From Clostridium sp. AF37-5 (GTDB lineage Bacteria; Bacillota; Clostridia; Lachnospirales; Lachnospiraceae), in the NCBI RefSeq assembly GCF_003477605.1, contig NZ_QUDR01000007.1, positions 1,039 through 65,038 of the forward strand: a stretch of DNA of 64,000 nucleotides. Direction: 5' to 3'. Below the pieces are notes generated by a model that made no database searches, was not told the origin of the DNA, and was given only the letters and a program-made list of their open reading frames with translations. The translations under genes and the position numbers were made by a program. This document shows, piece after piece, positions 25,579 through 34,180 of the stretch. Every line of letters begins with the position of its first letter. The first letter of the stretch is position 1.

Positions 25579-26160
25579 TCACCTCTTTTTAAATTCATCA
25601 ATCTGCTGTTGAATCGTCGTGTAATCCCGCTCAAACAATTCATCACTAATTTGTTTATGCAGCAGATCTTCCGGTACTTTTTCCATGATTTTTTTGCGGA
25701 CAAAATCTTTGCTTTTCTGCTTGTATGCCGGCAAATGATTCACTTCTTGAATATGTGCCAGTTCCGGACGCCACAACAATTTTATTTTGTGAAGCATTTT
25801 CTGCTTGGGATTTTTTTCGGCTTTACGGAGTACATAAAAATCGCACACTCCATCAACTTCTTCTACCGTAATAATGCCCCACCACTCCGGTACATGTTCC
25901 CCCACGTGATGAGCATGTTTCGAACCGGCAACGACATAATTTCGGTCAAAAAAACGGTCGTAATCTTTGACCTGACGTGAAAGTCTTGCGTAGGTATCTG
26001 CATCGCTTTTGATTTCAATTCCTACCAGTTCTTCTTCCAAAACCATCACAACATCCGCTCTGGATTTTCCCATCGTTTTTTCCTCTATAATCCGAGTTTT
26101 CCCGTACTGTTCCTCCAAAAAGTCAAATAGCGGTTCCCTGATATCTTTATCTTTTAACAT
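25579..26160 (-). CDS. sce7726-family protein (nuclease-like fold)
   Basis: 193 residues. The PD-(D/E)XK-like core is visible: SRADVVMVLEEELVGIEIKS, where Asp and the E-x-K triad sit at the usual spacing, followed by RQVKDYDRFFDRNYVV. Families of this type are predicted nucleases. The ATG at 26160 has GGAGG upstream and overlaps the Crp/Fnr gene by 14 bases, so it is translated with it. Role unknown; DNA repair or defence is inferred from the fold only. Confidence 0.75.
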   Translation of the reverse strand: MLKDKDIREPLFDFLEEQYGKTRIIEEKTMGKSRADVVMVLEEELVGIEIKSDADTYARLSRQVKDYDRFFDRNYVVAGSKHAHHVGEHVPEWWGIITVEEVDGVCDFYVLRKAEKNPKQKMLHKIKLLWRPELAHIQEVNHLPAYKQKSKDFVRKKIMEKVPEDLLHKQISDELFERDYTTIQQQIDEFKKR

Positions 26161-26815
26161 CGTATTCCTCCGCCTCCAAAAGTTCAAATTCATTTTTATA
26201 GAAAGAAAGGATTCCTTCTTCCTGCATAAGTCCTAACTCCTTTGACAGTGCACTCCGGTCTAAATTCAGGTAATCCGCCATCTGCTGCCTGTTAAACGGA
26301 ATCTTGAATTTCCGGCATCCGCTTCTCACCCTCTGCATGGAAAGATAGGTGTACACACGATCCCGGATTTTTTTCGGCGTTGTACAGAAAATACGATTTG
26401 ACAACACCAGATTTTTCTTGCTGAGCATACGGATTATGTTCGCCTGCATTTTCCCGTACCACAAATATCCGGCATTTTTTTCATGCATAAGCTGTTTCAT
26501 AGGAAGAAACAAAATAACCGTCTCGCTCGTAGCCACTGCATCTACCGCCATTGCCTCGCCACAGAGTGCATACGTCTCCGCAAATACATCCCCGGCTTCC
26601 GCATTTCCTAGCAGACTTACATTGCCGGAGACATCCACACTTTCTATATTTACATTTCCTTTTATGACAATTCCCATCTCCTCTGTAATGTCACCCTGAT
26701 GAAAAATAATCGTATTTTTTTTGAATTTTTTCTCTCGCAGACACAAAAGACGAACCATCTCATCCCATTCTGCGTCCGTTATTTCCATAAAAATCGGTAT
26801 TTGTGGTTTTTGCAT
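26147..26815 (-). CDS. Crp/Fnr-family transcriptional regulator
   Basis: 222 residues: cyclic-nucleotide-binding-like beta barrel (NTIIFHQGDITEEMGIVIKG, GDVFAETYALCGEAMAVDA) and a winged HTH (FNRQQMADYLNLDRSALSKE). There is no N-terminal FNR-like cysteine cluster, so it is not an oxygen-sensing [4Fe-4S] FNR; a haem or small-molecule sensor of the HcpR/DNR-like kind is possible. It is divergent from a ferredoxin gene, and the shared 114-base space contains a perfect palindrome suited to this regulator. Confidence 0.9.
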   Translation of the reverse strand: MQKPQIPIFMEITDAEWDEMVRLLCLREKKFKKNTIIFHQGDITEEMGIVIKGNVNIESVDVSGNVSLLGNAEAGDVFAETYALCGEAMAVDAVATSETVILFLPMKQLMHEKNAGYLWYGKMQANIIRMLSKKNLVLSNRIFCTTPKKIRDRVYTYLSMQRVRSGCRKFKIPFNRQQMADYLNLDRSALSKELGLMQEEGILSFYKNEFELLEAEEYDVKR

Positions 26816-26847
26816 TTTCGCTCCTCAATTTCAAAAAAATGATTTTC

Positions 26848-26861
26848 GTTGTTATAACAAC
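26848..26861 (+). promoter_or_regulatory. Palindromic operator for the Crp/Fnr regulator, with -10 box at 26884
   Basis: GTTGTTATAACAAC is a perfect 14-base palindrome. A good -10 box, TATAAT, lies at 26884-26889 with no recognisable -35. If transcription starts about seven bases after the -10, the palindrome is centred at -41.5, the classic position for class II activation by Crp/Fnr proteins. It should activate the ferredoxin gene; it may also control the regulator's own gene. Confidence 0.7.
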
Positions 26862-26929
26862 ATAATTTTAGCACAGCGTTTTCTATAATACAACCAGAAA
26901 CAACAATTACCCGAAAGGAAGGATAAACT

Positions 26930-27640
26930 ATGATACGAAGAATTATTCAGATTGATGAAGATAAATGTAACGGATGCGGTGCCTGTGCCAATGCCTGCCA
27001 CGAAGGTGCCATCGGTATGGTAAACGGAAAAGCAAAATTGCTGCGCGACGACTACTGCGACGGACTTGGCGACTGTCTGCCAACCTGCCCGACCGGTGCC
27101 ATTACTTTTGTAGAACGGGAAGCTGCTGCTTACGACGAAGAAGCTGTGAAAGAAAATATGAAAAAGAAAGCAAAAGAGAAAAAATCTCCAGCATTCAGTG
27201 GATGTCCCGGACAGAGAATGCGCCAGTTTGACCGCCGCAATTCAGCACCTGCTGTATCCGCAGACAATTCTCTTACGTCCGAATTAAGACAATGGCCGGT
27301 TCAGATTAAACTCGTACCGACAAAGGCTCCTTACTTTGATGGTGCAAAACTTTTGATTGCTGCGGACTGCACCGCCTATGCGTATGCTAATTTCCATCAT
27401 GATTTTATCAAAGGAAAAATCACCGTTGTGGGCTGTCCAAAACTGGATGACATCGATTACTCAGAAAAACTAACCGAAATCATCCGGAACAATGACATCC
27501 AGAGTGTAACCGTTGTCCGCATGGAAGTACCGTGCTGTGGCGGACTTGAGCATGCGGCAAAGACAGCACTGCAAAACAGTGGAAAATTTATCCCATGGCA
27601 GGTTGTCACAATTTCTACGGATGGACAGATTTTAGATTAA
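26930..27640 (+). CDS. 4Fe-4S ferredoxin-type iron-sulfur protein
   Basis: 236 residues. Two ferredoxin clusters at the N-terminus: CNGCGACANACHEGAI and, modified, CDGLGDCLPTCPTGAI (one expected Cys replaced by Leu-Gly spacing, still four cysteines). The C-terminal part has further cysteines (AADCTAYAYANF, VVGCPKLDD, VPCCGGLEH) that resemble a second cofactor site. Such proteins often accompany Crp/Fnr regulators and redox-stress enzymes. Likely an electron carrier induced by the divergent regulator. The redox partner is not identified. Confidence 0.85.
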   Translation: MIRRIIQIDEDKCNGCGACANACHEGAIGMVNGKAKLLRDDYCDGLGDCLPTCPTGAITFVEREAAAYDEEAVKENMKKKAKEKKSPAFSGCPGQRMRQFDRRNSAPAVSADNSLTSELRQWPVQIKLVPTKAPYFDGAKLLIAADCTAYAYANFHHDFIKGKITVVGCPKLDDIDYSEKLTEIIRNNDIQSVTVVRMEVPCCGGLEHAAKTALQNSGKFIPWQVVTISTDGQILD

Positions 27641-27673
27641 TTACAACACACAATACATGATGTGTATGTCTTC

Positions 27674-27712
27674 ATAATCCCCGCTGCGGTTTTCAAAGCC
27701 GCCGGGGATTAT
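27674..27712. terminator. Terminator between convergent genes
   Basis: ATAATCCCCG (27674-27683) and CGGGGATTAT (27703-27712) pair perfectly, with an inner GCGG/CCGC. The right arm includes the stop codon of the HxlR gene. T-richness is modest, so strength is uncertain. Confidence 0.6.
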
Positions 27713-28047
27713 TTCTCCATTTTCTTCTGATATTCTTCGCCCCACGTCCACATAGCGTCTAAAATCGGTTTCAAACTGTATCCCACGTCCGTCAATGAAT
27801 ATTCAACTTTTGGCGGCACCTCGGCATATACTTTTCGATTCACAAGTCCGCTCTGCTCCATCTGTCGAAGCTGTGCTGTCAACACTTTCTGCGAGACATG
27901 TCCAATTGATTTCCTTAACTCCCCAAACCGTTTTGTCCCCGGAAGTAAGTCTCTTAAAATTAACACTTTCCATTTATCACTAATTAAAGTAAGTGTCGTT
28001 TCCACCGGACAGGCAGGAAGTTTTTCTACTGTTGGTATATTTTCCAT
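27709..28047 (-). CDS. HxlR-family transcriptional regulator
   Basis: 112 residues, typical HxlR winged helix: CPVETTLTLISDKWKVLIL, then RFGELRKSIGHVSQKVLTA and EVPPKVEYSLTDVGYSLKP. The Cys before VETTLTLI is the redox-sensitive position known in some members. AAGGAG precedes the ATG at 28047; a TTG 24 bases earlier is rejected. It is divergent from a flavin-binding gene, the usual arrangement for regulation of an oxidoreductase neighbour. Confidence 0.9.
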   Translation of the reverse strand: MENIPTVEKLPACPVETTLTLISDKWKVLILRDLLPGTKRFGELRKSIGHVSQKVLTAQLRQMEQSGLVNRKVYAEVPPKVEYSLTDVGYSLKPILDAMWTWGEEYQKKMEK

Positions 28048-28084
28048 AGCAAAAGTCTCCTTTTTTCGCAATTGTTTCCTTTTG

Positions 28085-28111
28085 GTAACTATGGCACAAA
28101 ATAGTGCTTAC
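28085..28111. promoter_or_regulatory. Imperfect inverted repeat, possible HxlR operator
   Basis: GTAACTAT (28085-28092) and ATAGTGCTTAC (28101-28111) are inverted copies apart from a three-base insertion, in the space between the HxlR gene and the flavoprotein gene. Placement fits an operator; the match is weak. Confidence 0.3.
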
Positions 28112-28198
28112 TTTACGAAAGGTCCCTATGGCGATATTATAATAGCATCAACAGGAAAACACAATATTTTTCCAAAAAAAATTCCAGGAGGTTTTATT

Positions 28199-28594
28199 AT
28201 GAACAAAGTAATTGAATTTTTAAAAGAGAATCCGGTACAGTATCTCGCTACCGTAGGACGCGATGAAAAAGCAAAGTGCCGCCCATTTATGTTTGCCGGA
28301 GAAATGGACGGAAAACTGTGGTTCTGCACAAATAACACAAAAGATGTTTATCTGGATATGCAGAGCAATCCGGAAATTGAAATTTCTGTTTCCAGTCCAT
28401 CTTATGCATGGATTCGCCTGCACGGAAAAGCCGTATTTGAAAACAACATGGCTGCAAAAGAAATGTGTATAGCCAATCCGATTGTCAAAGGACAGTATGA
28501 GACTGCGGATAATCCGATTTTTGAGGTATTTTACCTAGATGAGCCGCATGGTGTAATTGCTGATTTCTCCGGAAATCCACCGTATACATTTTAA
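28199..28594 (+). CDS. Pyridoxamine 5'-phosphate oxidase-family flavin-binding protein
   Basis: 131 residues of the split-barrel FMN-binding fold (IEFLKENPVQYLATVGRDEK, KCRPFMFAGEMDGKLWFCTN, IEISVSSPSYAWIRLHGKAV). The ATG at 28199 has a perfect AGGAGG; the longer frame to 28082 runs into the promoter region. Members reduce or oxidise small molecules, sometimes quinones or nitro compounds. Controlled presumably by the divergent HxlR regulator; the next gene is a related but broken copy. Confidence 0.88.
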   Translation: MNKVIEFLKENPVQYLATVGRDEKAKCRPFMFAGEMDGKLWFCTNNTKDVYLDMQSNPEIEISVSSPSYAWIRLHGKAVFENNMAAKEMCIANPIVKGQYETADNPIFEVFYLDEPHGVIADFSGNPPYTF

Positions 28595-28632
28595 GAAGTA
28601 ACCCATTTTGCCGCCAGAAAGGAGAACATATA

Positions 28633-29003
28633 ATGACAATGACGAAAAAGCAGTATCTTAATTTGTTGGTAAACGAATTTCATTCCGCCACCATGGCAAC
28701 GATTGGCGCAGACGGTCATCCGGTAACCCGCATCATTGATTTGATGCTTTGGGATGAATCCGGTGTTTATTTCTTGACGGCAAAAGGGAAATCCCTTTAT
28801 ACTCAGCTTATGGAGCAGAAATTTATCGCCCTGTCTGCAACCGCAGAGAAACGGGCGATTTCCCTTCGCGGTAAAATTAAAAATATTCACTCCGAAAAAT
28901 TATAAGAAATATTTGAAAGAAATCCTTATATGAAGGGAATTTATCCCGGCGATACCAAAATCGATGCCTGCACTGCGGACAATGCAAAGAAATCTGCCCA
29001 AAA
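28633..29003 (+). pseudogene. Broken pyridoxamine 5'-phosphate oxidase-family gene
   Basis: The first 90 codons encode a normal split-barrel start (FHSATMATIGADGHPVTRII, AKGKSLYTQLMEQKFIALS, AEKRAISLRGKIKNI), then a TAA after HSEKL. The same frame continues with EIFERNPYMKGIYPGDTK, exactly the sequence expected next in this family, so the TAA is a real nonsense mutation. Beyond that (IDACTADNAKKSAQNK) the frame does not match the family and may be a decayed cysteine-cluster tail. The gene probably no longer makes a full protein. Confidence 0.75.
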
Positions 29004-29029
29004 CAAGCTATTAAAAAGAGGTATTAGCA

Positions 29030-29811
29030 TGACAAAAAAAGAACGACTTATCTTTCTCATCCAGACATTACTAAAAGAAAGTCCGGAATACCACAATACG
29101 CCCATTCCGAAAGGTCTGGCGGAGCAGCGTATGCTTTTGCGTGCTCTGATGAATGTCCGGGCACCAAAGCCAATCGATGAGAATTTTATACAAGTGCAAA
29201 ATGAATATCTACAGGAAGTAATTGAGGAAAAGGGAGTGACTGACCTTGACGATTTAACACCGGTCAAAGACAATTTGTATGTGTGGCAGGGAGATATTAC
29301 AACACTTCGTTGTGATGCAATTGTAAATGCCGCCAACTCCCAGATGACCGGCTGCTACATTCCGGGTCATACCTGCATTGATAACTGTATTCACACTTAC
29401 GCCGGTGTGCAGCTGCGCTATGACTGCTTTCAAAAAATGCAAAAACAAGGGTTTGAAGAACCAACCGGCCAGGCAAAGATAACACCTGCTTATAACCTGC
29501 CCTGCCGCTATGTTCTCCACACTGTCGGACCGATTGTGGGGGGACACCTGACAAAAAGAGACTGTGATTTGCTGGCAAACTGTTACACTTCCTGCATGCA
29601 GCTCGCTACAGAATACCATTTAGAAAGTATTGCTTTTTGCTGCATTTCCACCGGCGTTTTTCATTTTCCAAACGAGAAAGCAGCCGAAATTGCTATTGAT
29701 ACAGTAAGAAACTTTATGAACAACAATGACACAACAATACAGAAGGTGGTATTTAATGTTTTCAAAGAAAATGACAAAGAAATCTATGAACGACTGCTCA
29801 GCTCAAATTAA
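29030..29811 (+). CDS. Macrodomain ADP-ribosyl hydrolase paired with a class-M sirtuin
   Basis: 260 residues. A helical N-terminal part (IFLIQTLLKESPEYHN) precedes the macrodomain: LYVWQGDITTLRCDAIVNAA with NAANSQMTGC, CYIPGHTCIDNCIHTYAG, and SIAFCCISTGVFHFPNEKAA. The cysteine/histidine motif around GCYIPGHTC matches the zinc-containing macrodomains that remove the ADP-ribose added by SirTM. RBS AAAGAGGT lies before the ATG at 29030. The 3' end overlaps the sirtuin gene by 56 bases, so they are coupled writer and eraser. Confidence 0.9.
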
Positions 29812-30634
29812 CCGGTTAAAAGAAAAACTGGAAAAGGCAGATGCCGTTATCATCGGGGCAGGTGCAGGTCTTTCGACCTCTGCCGGATTCACCTATTCCG
29901 GAGAACGATTTAACAGATATTTTTCAGACTTTATTGCTAAATATGGCTTTTCTGATATGTACTCCGGCGGCTTTTATCCGTTTGAGACCTTGAATGAACA
30001 CTGGGCATACTGGAGCCGCTATATTTATATCAACCGCTATCAAAATGCACCCAGACCGGTTTATGAAAATCTACTGAAACTAGTAAAAGATAAGGATTAT
30101 TTTATCCTTACTACTAATGTAGACCACTGCTTTCAAAAGGCTGGATTTGATAAAAAAAGACTTTTTTACACTCAAGGTGATTATGGACTCTTTCAGTGTT
30201 CCAAACCATGCTGCAGCAAAACTTTTGATAATGAAGTTCAAATCCATCAAATGATGAAAGAACAGGAAAACATGCGGATTCCGGACTATCTAATCCCCCT
30301 CTGTCCACACTGCGGCGCTCCTCTGTCAATGAATCTAAGAGCTGATTCTACTTTCGTAGAGGACAAGGGATGGCACGCAGCCGCCAGCCGCTATGATGAC
30401 TTTTTACGCCGGCATAAAAACTTAAACGTCCTATTTTTGGAACTTGGTACCGGATATAACACACCCGGCATCATTAAATATCCATTCCGGCAGATGACTG
30501 CTGCCTGGCCGGATGCTTTTTATGCTTGTATCAATCTTGGACAGACAGAAGTTCCATTGGAAATCCAGAACAAGTCCATAGGCATTTCAAAGGATGCCGG
30601 AGAAGTGATAGAAAATTTGCTTACGGGTATCTGA
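29756..30634 (+). CDS. Class M sirtuin (SirTM-like ADP-ribosyltransferase)
   Basis: 292 residues with sirtuin NAD motifs GAGAGLSTSAGF and TTNVDHCFQKAGF, the SirTM-specific stretch RLFYTQGDYGLFQCSKPC, and a zinc knuckle of four cysteines (CSKPCC and CPHCG). In Staphylococcus and Streptococcus such proteins modify lipoylated GcvH-L in an oxidative-stress response. The ATG at 29756 has AAGGTGG upstream. No gcvH-L or lplA gene is next to it here; instead flavin-binding proteins precede the pair, so the target may differ. Confidence 0.9.
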   Translation: MFSKKMTKKSMNDCSAQINRLKEKLEKADAVIIGAGAGLSTSAGFTYSGERFNRYFSDFIAKYGFSDMYSGGFYPFETLNEHWAYWSRYIYINRYQNAPRPVYENLLKLVKDKDYFILTTNVDHCFQKAGFDKKRLFYTQGDYGLFQCSKPCCSKTFDNEVQIHQMMKEQENMRIPDYLIPLCPHCGAPLSMNLRADSTFVEDKGWHAAASRYDDFLRRHKNLNVLFLELGTGYNTPGIIKYPFRQMTAAWPDAFYACINLGQTEVPLEIQNKSIGISKDAGEVIENLLTGI

Positions 30635-30640
30635 TACAAT

Positions 30641-31225
30641 CTAAAAAACACCCGAAACAAAAATTTCAATACCGATTGCAATCAGAATCGCACCACCAAG
30701 AATTGTTGCTTTATTGGAAAATTTCGTTCCGCATTTTTTACCAAGAATTAAGCCGGTAAAGCTGATTACAAAGGTCACCGCCGCAATAATCAGAGAGCAC
30801 GCCAGTGCCATAATAAAATCGTACTCCGCAATCGTAAACCCGACAGACAATGCATCAATTGAGGTTGCAATTCCCTGTACCAAGAGAGCGAGTGCACCAA
30901 CTTTCGCTTTTTCCACTTCTTCGGCTCCATCCTGAATACCTTCCTTCACCATTTTCCCTCCGATAAAAAGAAGCAGTATCAGTGCAATCCATGGAATGAA
31001 TTTCTCAAACATTTTAAAATATTCAATAATGGTGTGAACACATACCCAGCCGGTCATTGGCATTAATGCCTGAAAGAAACCAAAGGTTCCTGCAATGGCA
31101 CACATTTTTTTCTTGTGCATCCAAGACTCATTCAATCCATTTGCTAAAGAAACTGAAAACGCATCCATCGCCAGACCTACACCAAGCAATATACTGTTGA
31201 ATACAAAAAATAAACTCCATTCCAT
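30641..31225 (-). CDS. mntP: MntP-family manganese efflux pump
   Basis: 194 residues, six membrane helices in two repeats, with the MntP signatures GVGLAMDAFSVSLANG and IATSIDALSVGFTIAEYD, each carrying the Asp that binds Mn. Exports Mn(II) to avoid toxicity. ATG at 31225 follows GGAGG; the frame to 31240 lacks a site. A hairpin with T-run lies in the leader (31275-31310) and could either end the upstream transcript or act as attenuator. Confidence 0.9.
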   Translation of the reverse strand: MEWSLFFVFNSILLGVGLAMDAFSVSLANGLNESWMHKKKMCAIAGTFGFFQALMPMTGWVCVHTIIEYFKMFEKFIPWIALILLLFIGGKMVKEGIQDGAEEVEKAKVGALALLVQGIATSIDALSVGFTIAEYDFIMALACSLIIAAVTFVISFTGLILGKKCGTKFSNKATILGGAILIAIGIEIFVSGVF

Positions 31226-31274
31226 TTCACAATCCTCCATCTGTTTTCCATTCCGTAATTCCCCATCTTTTGCA

Positions 31275-31310
31275 TAAAAAAACGGGTACAGCAGACATCA
31301 CTATACCCGG
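31275..31310 (-). terminator. Intrinsic terminator or attenuator before mntP
   Basis: On the minus strand CGGGTA pairs with TACCCG (31309-31304 and 31288-31283), followed by seven Ts. It is 62 bases past the stop of the upstream small gene and 50 bases before the mntP start. Because it precedes mntP on the same strand it could be a regulated attenuator; another imperfect hairpin (GTATAG/CTATAC) lies just upstream. Confidence 0.6.
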
Positions 31311-31371
31311 TTGAATTTCTAAAATAGATAGACTTCACGTATAGGAATCCGCTATACATGAGTCTCGCAAT

Positions 31372-31665
31372 TTAAAACAAGCCAGACCATTCGGTCAGTA
31401 TGTTGACTTGATACGTGTCGTACACGCTCGCTACTCCCTCATGGAAATTAATTGATAACAGAATATCATTAAAGTGGAAGGTTGTCAACTTTTTCTGCAA
31501 AGCCACCGGTGTTCCAATCTTTAATTCTTTTGCCGTCATATTCCGGTTGATTCGAATATCTTTCTTCTTAAGAATAAACGGAAGTTTCTTTTCCTTATCA
31601 GCATATAGGAAAGAATTACGCTGACTACCTGTGCGGCAACCGTCCTTTGTAAAAATTTGCAACAT
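31372..31665 (-). CDS. Small protein of unknown function
   Basis: 97 residues. The C-terminal half looks like a small beta domain (KELKIGTPVALQKKLTTF, ILLSINFHEGVASVYDTYQV). AAAGGA precedes the ATG weakly. I recognise no family. It is the only frame between the mntP leader and the divergent exported-protein gene, and a terminator follows it. Confidence 0.45.
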   Translation of the reverse strand: MLQIFTKDGCRTGSQRNSFLYADKEKKLPFILKKKDIRINRNMTAKELKIGTPVALQKKLTTFHFNDILLSINFHEGVASVYDTYQVNILTEWSGLF

Positions 31666-31734
31666 TCTATCCTTTTCACTCGTTATATATATGAAAACAT
31701 GATAAAATGATATTATTGATTGGAGGAATGTATC

Positions 31735-32553
31735 ATGAAAAAAACAATTTTATTTGCCGTTTTCGCTATTTTGTGCCTGGGAACCGCACTCCCTGTCCAC
31801 GCAAAAACAATCCGAAAAAATTATGTGGTCATGCAGGGCGGCACACGGGGAATTAAAGTAAAGAGCAATTTGGCAAAAAAGAAAGTGAGTAATAAAAAAA
31901 TATCAGCTAAATTTAACAGTCATTATATGTCACTTGTCATTACCGGAAAAAAGGCCGGCAAGTCAACTCTGACCTACTGGTATGGAAAGGGCAAAACAAA
32001 ATATCGTTATACCGTTACTGTTTTAAGTAAAAGCAAGGTAAAAGCACTGGCAAAGAAAAAACTGAAAAAATATGTAACCGCACTTCCGGAAGGAACCAAT
32101 TACTCTTATGTGGATTTAAACAATGACGGTGTATCCGAAGTATTTTCGGACAATGGGATTACCTATTACAATTACGCAACAAAAAAATGCGTAACAAAGG
32201 ATTATAAAATCGGAAATTTTTACGCCGGCAAAAACAGCAAAACTCTTTTGATAACCCGGCCACAGGAAGAAATCCGTAAAACTGAATTTTTTGAATATTT
32301 TTCTTCCCTTTATGAGATAAATCCAACAAAAGTATTTGACCTTGTTGACACCGCTGCCGGCTACCGAAAGTACACTACTGTCGGATTAAAAGAATATGGA
32401 ATTAAAGATGCAAATGCCATTTATTCCTTCTATGATACTCACTATGACCAGGACGATTACGACTACGTTGGCTATACCAAAGAGGAATTGACAAAAAAAA
32501 TACTGGAATCCATTCCAAATGCCAAAGAAGTTCTCAAAACGAAAACTAAATAA
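31735..32553 (+). CDS. Exported protein with lysine-rich Ig-like domain
   Basis: 272 residues. Signal peptide MKKTILFAVFAILCLGTA ending near VHA-KT; a lysine-rich beta domain (VMQGGTRGIKVKSNLAKKK, GKKAGKSTLTYWYGKGKTKY) like those in the xylanase and the LRR protein near 42 kb; then an EF-hand-like DLNNDGVSEVF and a tyrosine-rich C-terminal domain of unknown role. The ATG at 31735 has GGAGG upstream. Likely wall-associated; possible Ca binding through DLNNDG. Confidence 0.7.
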   Translation: MKKTILFAVFAILCLGTALPVHAKTIRKNYVVMQGGTRGIKVKSNLAKKKVSNKKISAKFNSHYMSLVITGKKAGKSTLTYWYGKGKTKYRYTVTVLSKSKVKALAKKKLKKYVTALPEGTNYSYVDLNNDGVSEVFSDNGITYYNYATKKCVTKDYKIGNFYAGKNSKTLLITRPQEEIRKTEFFEYFSSLYEINPTKVFDLVDTAAGYRKYTTVGLKEYGIKDANAIYSFYDTHYDQDDYDYVGYTKEELTKKILESIPNAKEVLKTKTK

Positions 32554-32558
32554 AAAAA

Positions 32559-32610
32559 CAATTTGTTAGAGACTATAACAAGATATGTTATTCAGTCTCT
32601 AACAAATTTT
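32559..32610. terminator. Long bidirectional terminator hairpin
   Basis: ATTTGTTAGAGACT (32561-32574) pairs perfectly with AGTCTCTAACAAAT (32594-32607); inner arms ATAACA/TGTTAT extend the stem, and T-runs lie on both sides. It separates the convergent exported-protein and glutamate dehydrogenase genes. Confidence 0.9.
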
Positions 32611-32620
32611 TGGGGTTTTA

Positions 32621-33880
32621 TCACGGGAAAATCCCCTTAATTTCTTCCGCGTAAATTAATTTCTTCAGAGCTACCACATAAGCCGCCATTCGATAGGTGC
32701 AGTCATACTTCTCTTTTGCTTCCGTAATCTCTGCAAACGATTTAGACATCAGATTTTCCAACATCTCATTGACGCGGTCACGCTCCCAGGTAAGTTCCTG
32801 AATATTCTGAACCCACTCAAAGTAGGAAACGATAACACCACCGCCATTAGCAAAAATATCCGGAATTACCGGTATACCGCGCTTTTCCAAAATTGCATCT
32901 GCCTCTTTGGACGTTGGACCATTGGCTGCCTCCACAATATAAGAGCACTGCAATTTATCCGCATTTTCTTCGGTAATCTGATTTTCCAAAGCTGCCGGAA
33001 CTAACACATCACACGGTGTTGTTAATACTTCCGAATTGGAAATATGAGTAATTCCTTCTGCGTCGTAATCTTTCAAAAGAGCCCCAGACGTTTCCAGATA
33101 CTCAGCAATCGTATCAACATCCAAACCATCCTCTTTGTATAAACCGCCGGACACATCACTGATTGCCACAACTTTGCTTCCCCTGTGCCGGAAAATTTTT
33201 GCCGCATTACTTCCGACATTTCCCATTCCCTGAATGACCACTTTTATTTCGTCCAAATTTTTTCCCTCTTTGGCAAGAAGCAATTTGGTACTTATCACAA
33301 CACCACGTCCGGTTGCCGAATTTCTTCCACGTGAACCGCCAAGTTCAATTGGCTTTCCGGTGACAACGCCCGGACACGGCTTTCCCTGCAGCTGACTGTA
33401 AGTATCCAAAACCCAAGCCATCGTCTGAGCATTTGTATTTACATCCGGTGCCGGAATATCCGAATCTGCACCGATAATTGGTGCAATCGCAAAAGTATAA
33501 CGTCTTGTAAGCGCCCGCAGTTCCCGCTTGGATAATTTATGCGGGTCAACTTTAATACCGCCCTTTGCGCCACCGTATGGAATATTCGCAATTGCACATT
33601 TTAATGACATCCACGTAGCCAGTGCGCGAACTTCATTTAATGTAATATTCTGATGATATCGAATACCACCTTTGAATGGTCCGCGGATATTCGAGTGCTG
33701 AACACGATATCCTTCAAACACATGAACCGAACCATCATCCATTTCAACCGGAAGGTAAACTTTTGTCTCACGCTGAGGACATTTGATAATTTCCATATAA
33801 GGACTATCAATCCCTGCCATTTTCGCTGCATCACTCATTACATTTCTTACATTTTCATATGGGTCATAACTATGTGCCAT
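32621..33880 (-). CDS. gdhA: Glutamate dehydrogenase (Glu/Leu/Phe/Val family)
   Basis: 419 residues, full length. Substrate-site motifs: RGPFKGGIRYHQ and the catalytic-lysine region IPYGGAKGGIKVDP; a Rossmann domain follows with VVIQGMGNVGSNAAKIF. Catalyses reversible oxidative deamination of glutamate to 2-oxoglutarate, with NAD preferred by proteins of this length group (inference). It is divergent from an Lrp/AsnC regulator, a common regulatory pairing for amino-acid catabolism. The 300-base space between the two holds only promoter signals. Confidence 0.95.
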   Translation of the reverse strand: MAHSYDPYENVRNVMSDAAKMAGIDSPYMEIIKCPQRETKVYLPVEMDDGSVHVFEGYRVQHSNIRGPFKGGIRYHQNITLNEVRALATWMSLKCAIANIPYGGAKGGIKVDPHKLSKRELRALTRRYTFAIAPIIGADSDIPAPDVNTNAQTMAWVLDTYSQLQGKPCPGVVTGKPIELGGSRGRNSATGRGVVISTKLLLAKEGKNLDEIKVVIQGMGNVGSNAAKIFRHRGSKVVAISDVSGGLYKEDGLDVDTIAEYLETSGALLKDYDAEGITHISNSEVLTTPCDVLVPAALENQITEENADKLQCSYIVEAANGPTSKEADAILEKRGIPVIPDIFANGGGVIVSYFEWVQNIQELTWERDRVNEMLENLMSKSFAEITEAKEKYDCTYRMAAYVVALKKLIYAEEIKGIFP

Positions 33881-34082
33881 AATAGCCTCTCTTTCTGCTT
33901 TCGCAACTTCCCATTTCCTGCTCCCTGCCGGATGCGCATCGGCTTTACGTCTAATACCTTATTCCTCATTTTTTTGAAAGTCAAGGTTTTCAGAATTTTC
34001 AAATTTATTTAATAAAATTAACCATTCGCACTTAATCAAACAAACCATTTTGTATTTTCACAAAATAAAATTAAGTGTGTTC

Positions 34083-34111
34083 TTGACGTTGTCTCCTAAA
34101 AAGAGTATGCT
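34083..34111 (+). promoter_or_regulatory. Promoter of the Lrp-esterase operon
   Basis: TTGACG (34083-34088) and TATGCT (34106-34111), spacer 17, located 70 bases before the Lrp start. A/T tracts upstream (AAATTTATTTAATAAAATTA) could bend DNA for Lrp-type binding. Confidence 0.7.
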
Positions 34112-34180
34112 GATTTTGTAGGATTGCATCACAAGGAAGCAACCCGCAGACATCATATTACTTAAGAATGGAGTTTGACA

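Noticed and set aside
31225..31371. Mn-sensing yybP-ykoY riboswitch before mntP
   Set aside because: The context fits, but I could not find the conserved loop sequences; only a terminator-like hairpin is supported.
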